From Spirochaetales bacterium (lineage in GTDB: Bacteria > Spirochaetota > Spirochaetia > SZUA-6 > DRHE01): 34,797 bases of DNA. The DNA is taken from positions 1 through 34,797 of the forward strand of contig JAUWZD010000044.1 in the NCBI GenBank assembly GCA_030615505.1, written 5' to 3'. A program made the position numbers and the translations under genes. Positions 30,244 to 34,797 of this stretch are shown here, one piece after another (within the stretch, counting starts at the first letter, position 1; each line of letters starts with the position of its first letter). Under the pieces are notes generated by a model, which saw only the letters and a list, made by a program, of their open reading frames with translations, was not told the origin of the DNA and ran no database searches.

Positions 30244-30926
30244 TCCCAGGTTGAGAACCTCTCAAGCATATTTTGAATTTTAGATCTGAAAAAATATCCC
30301 AGAATAAAAAGAATAGTAGAAATTACTAAAATACTTCCTGCAAGAATCCATCTCTTTCCTGCGGCTGCATCTCCCATAAGGGCGCTTCCTGCAATCCCCG
30401 GAAGCCTTCCCAGCAGTGAGAGAAGTAAAAAAATATGGAGCTTCATGGCAGTAAGACCAGCGGCATAGCATAGAATATCTTTCGGAATCCCGGGGATCAA
30501 GAAGAATAAAAAAAAGACTAACTTGGCCCTGGGGGATTTTGCAATTTTTCTTACCTTTTCCACTTTGTCACGCTTAAACAGTGCATGCGCAAAGGGTACA
30601 CCCATTAATCGAGACAGTAGAAAATCAACGATAGAGCCCAAGGCGATGCCAATTACGGAGAGAATGCTGCCCAGCCATACTCCGAAGAGATAACCTCCGG
30701 CGACCTGGGGAATCTCACCGGGAATAAAAAAGACAATCACCTGTACGGTTTGAACAGCAATAAAGACCAGCGGGGCCCTGATTCCGGTTGAAGATATCCA
30801 GACCTTTAGTTTCTCGGGAGAGGAAAATATGCCTAAAAGCTGCTCCCTGAAAATAAAACCTATCAGAAAAAGGAAAAGAATCAGGGAGGGGAATGCCAAT
30901 AGAGATAGTATTTTCTTGGCCTTCAT
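30240..30926 (-). CDS. DedA/TVP38 (VTT-domain) membrane protein
   Basis: 228 residues, five to six hydrophobic segments. The VTT/SNARE-associated signature is visible: 'FIPGEIPQVAGGYLFG' then 'GSIVDFLLSRLMG', and 'FFLIPGIPKDILCYAAGLT', a re-entrant-loop pattern with the conserved Pro-Gly. Family members are lipid scramblases or transporters (undecaprenyl-phosphate or phospholipid), but the substrate here is unknown. It is divergent from carD, and ATG 30926 is the only good start. Confidence 0.88.
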   Translation of the reverse strand: MKAKKILSLLAFPSLILFLFLIGFIFREQLLGIFSSPEKLKVWISSTGIRAPLVFIAVQTVQVIVFFIPGEIPQVAGGYLFGVWLGSILSVIGIALGSIVDFLLSRLMGVPFAHALFKRDKVEKVRKIAKSPRAKLVFFLFFLIPGIPKDILCYAAGLTAMKLHIFLLLSLLGRLPGIAGSALMGDAAAGKRWILAGSILVISTILFILGYFFRSKIQNMLERFSTWD

Positions 30927-30958
30927 GATCTAAAGGATGTTAGCACGAACACTGCCCT

Positions 30959-30987
30959 TTGACTACTTCTCCCTTTTTCAGTATACT
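30959..30987 (+). promoter_or_regulatory. Strong promoter of the carD-ispD-ispF-rtcB-nth operon
   Basis: TTGACT (30959-30964), 17-nt spacer, TATACT (30982-30987), 7 nt before ATG 30995. No Shine-Dalgarno can precede the ATG in the transcript, so leaderless. Confidence 0.7.
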
Positions 30988-30994
30988 TTTTTAA

Positions 30995-31504
30995 ATGGCT
31001 TCCCCTAAAAGAGTTAAAATCAGGTATAAAAAGGGTCAGGAGGTAGTTTATCCTCTTCAAGGAGTAGGGCATATCAATTCAATTGAAGAGCGGCCCTTTC
31101 GGGATAGTAAAATGCTCTACTACATAATCTACCTGGAAGTCTCCGATATGACCATTATGGTACCTGTAGAAAAGGCTGATGAGCTCGGGATCAGACCTAT
31201 CGTGGATAAAAGAGAGGCTCATAAGGCTCTTAAGCTCATATCCGAAGAATACGAGCCCATAACTGCGGATTGGAAGATGCGGTACCAGATGAATCTCGAT
31301 CTCCTTAAAAAGGGAAGCGTACTTGATATCGCTACCGTGGTTCGCACACTTTACCATCGGAGTAGAATAAAGGAACTGCCTATCTTAGAACGTAAGCTCT
31401 ATGACAATGCCCTGAAACTTTTGGTTGATGAAATATCCTTCTCATTACAAAAAGAAAAGGAAGAAGTAGAAGAACTGGTTTTCAGCAAACTGGAACTGAA
31501 TTGA
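30995..31504 (+). CDS. carD: CarD/CdnL-family transcription regulator
   Basis: 169 residues. The N-terminal RNA-polymerase-interacting domain is 'KKGQEVVYPLQGVGHINSIEE...MYYIIYLEVSDMTIMVPV' in pattern (residues ~8-58). The C-terminal helical DNA-binding domain spans ~70-165. CarD binds the RNAP beta subunit and stabilises open complexes at many housekeeping promoters. It heads the operon with isoprenoid genes, as in treponemes, and overlaps ispD by 4 bp (TTGA). Confidence 0.95.
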   Translation: MASPKRVKIRYKKGQEVVYPLQGVGHINSIEERPFRDSKMLYYIIYLEVSDMTIMVPVEKADELGIRPIVDKREAHKALKLISEEYEPITADWKMRYQMNLDLLKKGSVLDIATVVRTLYHRSRIKELPILERKLYDNALKLLVDEISFSLQKEKEEVEELVFSKLELN

Positions 31505-32166
31505 TAAAAGTAGCCGGGGTCATTACCGCCGCCGGCTTAAGCCGGCGAATGGGAAGCGATCTCAAAAAAGAGTACCGCAGCCTTGAAGGCTGTCCTGTTC
31601 TCGCCCGTGCTGTCAGGCCCTTCCTACTGATGGACATAATTTACAAACTCGTTGTCACCGTGCCTCAAGGTCATATACAAAAGGCTAAGGATCTGCTGAA
31701 TCCTTTCATTGATATGAACAGGGTGTTTATCATGGAAGGAGGTCACTCAAGGCAGGAATCCGTCTTTAATGCCCTGATAGCCCTTAAAAAGGATTCTCCT
31801 AACTATGTGCTTATTCATGACGGGGCCCGCCCCTGGGTAACTCAAAAACTTATCCAAAGAGTATTGGAAGCGGTTCGGAATTACGGAGCATGTATTCCGG
31901 TAGTGAGCCTCACAGAGGCGCCTAAAATCGTTGATCCATCCGGAAGAATAGTTAAGAATCTAAACCGACAACAGACCAGGATTGCCCAAACCCCCCAGGG
32001 CTTTATCTATGAACAAATTCTGAAAGCCTACCGGGAGGCACAAAATTCTTTGGAGCCTTGTATCGATGATGCTGAAATATTCTCCTCCCGGATTGGACCG
32101 GTCTTTACTATCGAAGGAGAGATCCGAAATAAAAAAATAACCTTTCCTCAAGATCTGGAGGTATGA
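31501..32166 (+). CDS. ispD: 2-C-methyl-D-erythritol 4-phosphate cytidylyltransferase
   Basis: 221 residues. It transfers CMP from CTP to MEP, third step of the MEP pathway. 'AAGLSRRMG' (10-18) is the nucleotide-binding loop, with 'LIHDGARPWV' and 'QTPQGF' also present. TTG start 31501 overlaps the carD stop, so translation is coupled. It ends in an overlap with ispF. Separate from ispF here, whereas some treponemes have a fused IspDF. Confidence 0.96.
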   Translation: MIKVAGVITAAGLSRRMGSDLKKEYRSLEGCPVLARAVRPFLLMDIIYKLVVTVPQGHIQKAKDLLNPFIDMNRVFIMEGGHSRQESVFNALIALKKDSPNYVLIHDGARPWVTQKLIQRVLEAVRNYGACIPVVSLTEAPKIVDPSGRIVKNLNRQQTRIAQTPQGFIYEQILKAYREAQNSLEPCIDDAEIFSSRIGPVFTIEGEIRNKKITFPQDLEV

Positions 32167-32651
32167 TGAGGGTCGGTTTTGGCTATGATATACACAGACT
32201 AAAGAAAGGGCGCAGGCTCATGCTCGGCGGGGTGGAGATCCCTCAAGCAATGGGTGAGGATGCCCATTCAGATGGGGATGTGGTTATTCACGCATGTATT
32301 GATGCACTTTTGGGCGCTGCCGGTCTGGGAGACATCGGGAACACCTATTCACCTGAAGATCCGGCCTATAAAGATATATCAAGCAGAATTCTTCTGCGTG
32401 ATACTGAAAACCGCCTGAATAAAAAGGGATACAAAGTCATTAATCTGGATTGTACGGTAATCCTGGAAAAACCTAAAATCCTTCCCTATATAGAAAAAAT
32501 CAAGGCTAATATTGCGGCTGATTTAGGAATCAGAGAAGAGAGCGTTTCGGTGAAGGGAAAAACTAAAGAAGGTATGGATAAAACCGGTGAGGGCAGGTCT
32601 ATAGAAGCCTATGCCGTGGTTTTAGTAAACAGAGAAATACAGAGCGGCTAA
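32166..32651 (+). CDS. ispF: 2-C-methyl-D-erythritol 2,4-cyclodiphosphate synthase
   Basis: 161 residues. Metal ligands are D8 and H10 ('GFGYDIHRL') and H42 ('DGDVVIHA'). Late motifs 'LDCTVILEKPK' and 'SVKGKTKEGMD' are the trimer substrate-binding segments. It forms MEcPP from CDP-ME-2P in the cytosol. ATGATG at 32163 gives two starts; GGAGG (32157-32161) lies 4 nt before ATG 32166, so the second is preferred. rtcB follows after 2 nt. Confidence 0.96.
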   Translation: MRVGFGYDIHRLKKGRRLMLGGVEIPQAMGEDAHSDGDVVIHACIDALLGAAGLGDIGNTYSPEDPAYKDISSRILLRDTENRLNKKGYKVINLDCTVILEKPKILPYIEKIKANIAADLGIREESVSVKGKTKEGMDKTGEGRSIEAYAVVLVNREIQSG

Positions 32652-32653
32652 AG

Positions 32654-34087
32654 ATGAATATCATCCTCGAAACAGTTGATCGATACACCCGGCGGATTCC
32701 CAAGCAGGGAAATATGAAGGTACCCGTTACAATCTATATGGATGAGGGGACACCTGTAGAGGAGGAGGCTATTCAGCAGATCGTGGATGCTGCCTGCATC
32801 GATGATGAGGCTATCATTATTGCTACTCCCGATATCCATACAGGCTACGGCATTCCCATCGGCTCTATTCTGGCATCTCCCAATTATATCTCCCCCTCGG
32901 CCGTGGGATATGATATCAACTGCGGCATGAGACTGCTGTCAACACCCTTTAACCGCAAAGATATAAACCCAGATATCCTTGCTGATGAGATATCCAGGCT
33001 TATTCCACTGGGAGAAGGGAAGAATAATCTTAAGATTTCAAAAAAAGAGCTGGAAGCGATCCTCTCAAGGGGTTTAAAGCAATTTATACCGCTGGCCCGG
33101 CGTTTCAAACTGATAGAGAACCCGGAGGAGTCTGACGGCCTGGAACGGGACATCCATCGAGTGGAAGACGAGGGAAGCCTTGACGGCTCCCCGGAAGCCC
33201 TCACTGATCGTGCTTTAGAGCGTGGGCTTCCACAGCTGGGAACACTGGGGGGTGGAAATCACTTTATTGAGATCCAGGAGGTTGTTTCAATAGAGAATTC
33301 AGAGCGGGCCGAACAGGTTGGTATATCCGCCGGTCAGCTCACCATCATGATCCATTCCGGCTCACGGGGCCTGGGACATGAGACGGCAGGTTTTTATATG
33401 AAACGCGCCCGGGAACATATGACAGCCCATCATCTCCATCCCCCCAACACCCAGCTCCTCTTCTTCCAGGCAGACTCTTCAGATGGCAGGGACTATCTGA
33501 AAGCCATGAACGGGGCTTCCAACTTTGCCTTTGCCAACCGCCAGGTCATGTGCCTGCTGGTCCGTAAAGCGGTAAAGAAAATCTTCGGAACAGAGTCTGC
33601 TTCCAGGATCCACACGGTATATGATGTAACTCATAATGTTGCTAAAGTTGAAAAGCATTATGAAAAAGAGTTCTACGTGCATCGTAAGGGCGCTACCAGA
33701 GCCTTTGATGCGGCACGCATGAAGGGTACTCCCTTTGAAGATATCGGCCAGCCCGTTCTGATTCCCGGCTCCATGGGCACCGCCTCCTATATCCTTTTAG
33801 GCTTTCCCGGGTCGGAGCGATCACTATTCTCAGTAAACCACGGGGCAGGAAGGCTCTTAAGCCGCAGTAAGGCAGCGGGGAAAAAAGGCAGACCCGGTAT
33901 GATTTCAGACAAGAATTTTTCAGCATCCATGGAGGGGATATATTTGATCTGCGGGAATAAACGGCGTATAAAGGAGGAAGCACCTGCAGCCTATAAGGAT
34001 ATTGACCGGGTGATCCAGGTGGTTGTTGGCGCCGGATTAGCTCTGCCTGTAGCAAAATTAATGCCCCTGGCTGTGCTAAAGGGATAA
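32654..34087 (+). CDS. rtcB: RNA-splicing ligase RtcB
   Basis: 477 residues. It joins 2',3'-cyclic phosphate (or 3'-phosphate) and 5'-OH RNA ends using GTP and Mn2+. Ligands and active site are visible: C90 in 'GYDINCGMR', H203 in 'GGGNHF', H234 in 'IMIHSGSRG', H327 in 'YDVTHN', and the guanylylated H396 in 'SVNHGAGR'. 'RKGATRA' is at 345-351. No rtcA, archease or rtcR is adjacent, so it is not in the E. coli-type RNA repair cluster. It sits between ispF and nth in a tight operon. Confidence 0.96.
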   Translation: MNIILETVDRYTRRIPKQGNMKVPVTIYMDEGTPVEEEAIQQIVDAACIDDEAIIIATPDIHTGYGIPIGSILASPNYISPSAVGYDINCGMRLLSTPFNRKDINPDILADEISRLIPLGEGKNNLKISKKELEAILSRGLKQFIPLARRFKLIENPEESDGLERDIHRVEDEGSLDGSPEALTDRALERGLPQLGTLGGGNHFIEIQEVVSIENSERAEQVGISAGQLTIMIHSGSRGLGHETAGFYMKRAREHMTAHHLHPPNTQLLFFQADSSDGRDYLKAMNGASNFAFANRQVMCLLVRKAVKKIFGTESASRIHTVYDVTHNVAKVEKHYEKEFYVHRKGATRAFDAARMKGTPFEDIGQPVLIPGSMGTASYILLGFPGSERSLFSVNHGAGRLLSRSKAAGKKGRPGMISDKNFSASMEGIYLICGNKRRIKEEAPAAYKDIDRVIQVVVGAGLALPVAKLMPLAVLKG

Positions 34088-34091
34088 TCCT

Positions 34092-34748
34092 GTGCAGCCC
34101 GTACCCTGGGATTCCATCATAACCAATTTAAGGCAGTTTTTAAAAGATAAACAGCTTCCATCGGTATCGGAGGTCGCCCATCGGAACAGAGAGCCCTTCC
34201 ACATCCTGGTTTCCACCATGATTTCTCTGCGGACCAAGGATGAGGTTACTACTCTAGCTTCTGAAAAGCTGCTTGCACGGGCCGCCACTCCCGAAGAGCT
34301 TTTCAGATTGAAGGAGGAAGAGATTGCAGGGCTTATATATCCTGCAGGTTATTACAACACCAAGGCAAAAAACCTAAAAAAAACGGCAGGCATTCTAATC
34401 AAAGAGCACCACTCAAGGGTGCCGCGATCCATGGATGAGCTCTTGAAACTGCCTGGTGTGGGACGAAAAACCGCCAATTTAGTTCGTAACCTCGGTTTTG
34501 GACTGGACGGTGTTTGCGTAGATACCCATGTTCATCGAATATCCAACCGTCTTGGCTGGGTACGTACTGAAACCCCGAAGCAAACAGAAAAGGGACTGAT
34601 GAGTATTCTCCCGAGAAGATACTGGATCCCCATCAACGAAATACTTGTGACCTTCGGTCAGAATGTATGTGCCCCGGTATCCCCTAAATGTACGATCTGT
34701 CCGATCTATGAATACTGCATGCGGATCGGCGTTAATCGCTCCAGGTAG
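34092..34748 (+). CDS. nth: Endonuclease III (DNA glycosylase/AP lyase)
   Basis: 218 residues from GTG 34092, 4 nt after rtcB. The helix-hairpin-helix is 'LPGVGRKTANLV' (120-131) with catalytic K126; the catalytic Asp is D144 in 'VDTHVHR'. The [4Fe-4S] motif is C193-x6-C200-x2-C203-x5-C209. It removes oxidised pyrimidines and cuts at AP sites. The usual 'SAQT.D' DNA-intercalating segment is 'SLRTKD' (45-50), with Arg where many bacterial enzymes have Gln. Last gene in the window; no terminator is seen in the remaining 49 bp. Confidence 0.95.
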   Translation: MQPVPWDSIITNLRQFLKDKQLPSVSEVAHRNREPFHILVSTMISLRTKDEVTTLASEKLLARAATPEELFRLKEEEIAGLIYPAGYYNTKAKNLKKTAGILIKEHHSRVPRSMDELLKLPGVGRKTANLVRNLGFGLDGVCVDTHVHRISNRLGWVRTETPKQTEKGLMSILPRRYWIPINEILVTFGQNVCAPVSPKCTICPIYEYCMRIGVNRSR

Positions 34749-34797
34749 TCTTAGGAAAGGTTGGCTTATCCGGTTTCAGTACTTATATCCGAATTTT

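Overview
The window looks like chromosomal DNA from a free-living, flagellated, diderm bacterium, most probably a spirochaete (Spirochaetota). The best pointers are a FlgM anti-sigma factor with the spirochaetal IGPIDPVQ N-terminus, a carD-ispD-ispF run as in treponemes, large secreted beta-rich proteins ending in a FlgD-like Ig domain, and several spirochaete-type proteins of unknown function. TGA is used as a normal stop (serS, osmC-like, rhomboid, carD, ispD), so the standard bacterial code applies. I saw no insertion sequence, phage module, CRISPR array or rRNA. One tRNA gene, Ala(GGC), is present.

Layout. 1-6.8 kb: two tandem paralogous surface-protein genes; the first enters from outside the window and the second is cut in two by a single in-frame TGA. 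6.8-10 kb: shikimate kinase, an AAA/DUF4143 ATPase, a lone PTS EIIA-like protein and a coiled-coil membrane protein. 10.1-11.8 kb: tRNA-Ala followed after 9 nt by a large protein of unknown function. 11.8-13.4 kb (minus): Nif3-like protein, LspA, small membrane protein. 13.5-17.7 kb (plus): an ATPase-HDOD regulator, a NicO metal permease fused to a calcium-repeat ectodomain, a glutaredoxin/OsmC redox pair and a small orphan gene set against a terminator. 17.7-20.7 kb (minus): a degenerate iron-alcohol-dehydrogenase homologue, flgM, rsmI, an unexplained structured intergenic region and a YfcE-type phosphodiesterase. 20.8-25.7 kb: serS facing a threonine operon lysC-thrB-thrC. 25.9-30.9 kb: a secreted protein, rlmE, rhomboid protease, a second secreted protein, a solitary family-5 solute-binding protein and a DedA/TVP38 membrane protein. 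31-34.8 kb: a compact operon carD-ispD-ispF-rtcB-nth.

How the genes work together. lysC-thrB-thrC would carry aspartate to threonine except for the aspartyl-semialdehyde and homoserine dehydrogenase steps, which are not here. ispD and ispF are two steps of the MEP isoprenoid pathway. rsmI, rlmE, serS, rtcB and the tRNA form a scattered translation/RNA set, and nth does base-excision repair. LspA implies lipoprotein maturation.

The most distinctive signals are: (i) an intact Fe-ADH-family gene that has lost three of four metal ligands and its nucleotide-binding motifs; (ii) the in-frame TGA splitting a giant surface protein; (iii) a repeated promoter layout in which a good -35/-10 pair sits only 6-11 nt upstream of the start codon, implying widespread leaderless mRNAs; (iv) a 10-bp-arm palindrome over the -10 of the glutaredoxin/OsmC promoter; and (v) a structured intergenic region with its own possible promoter beside rsmI.
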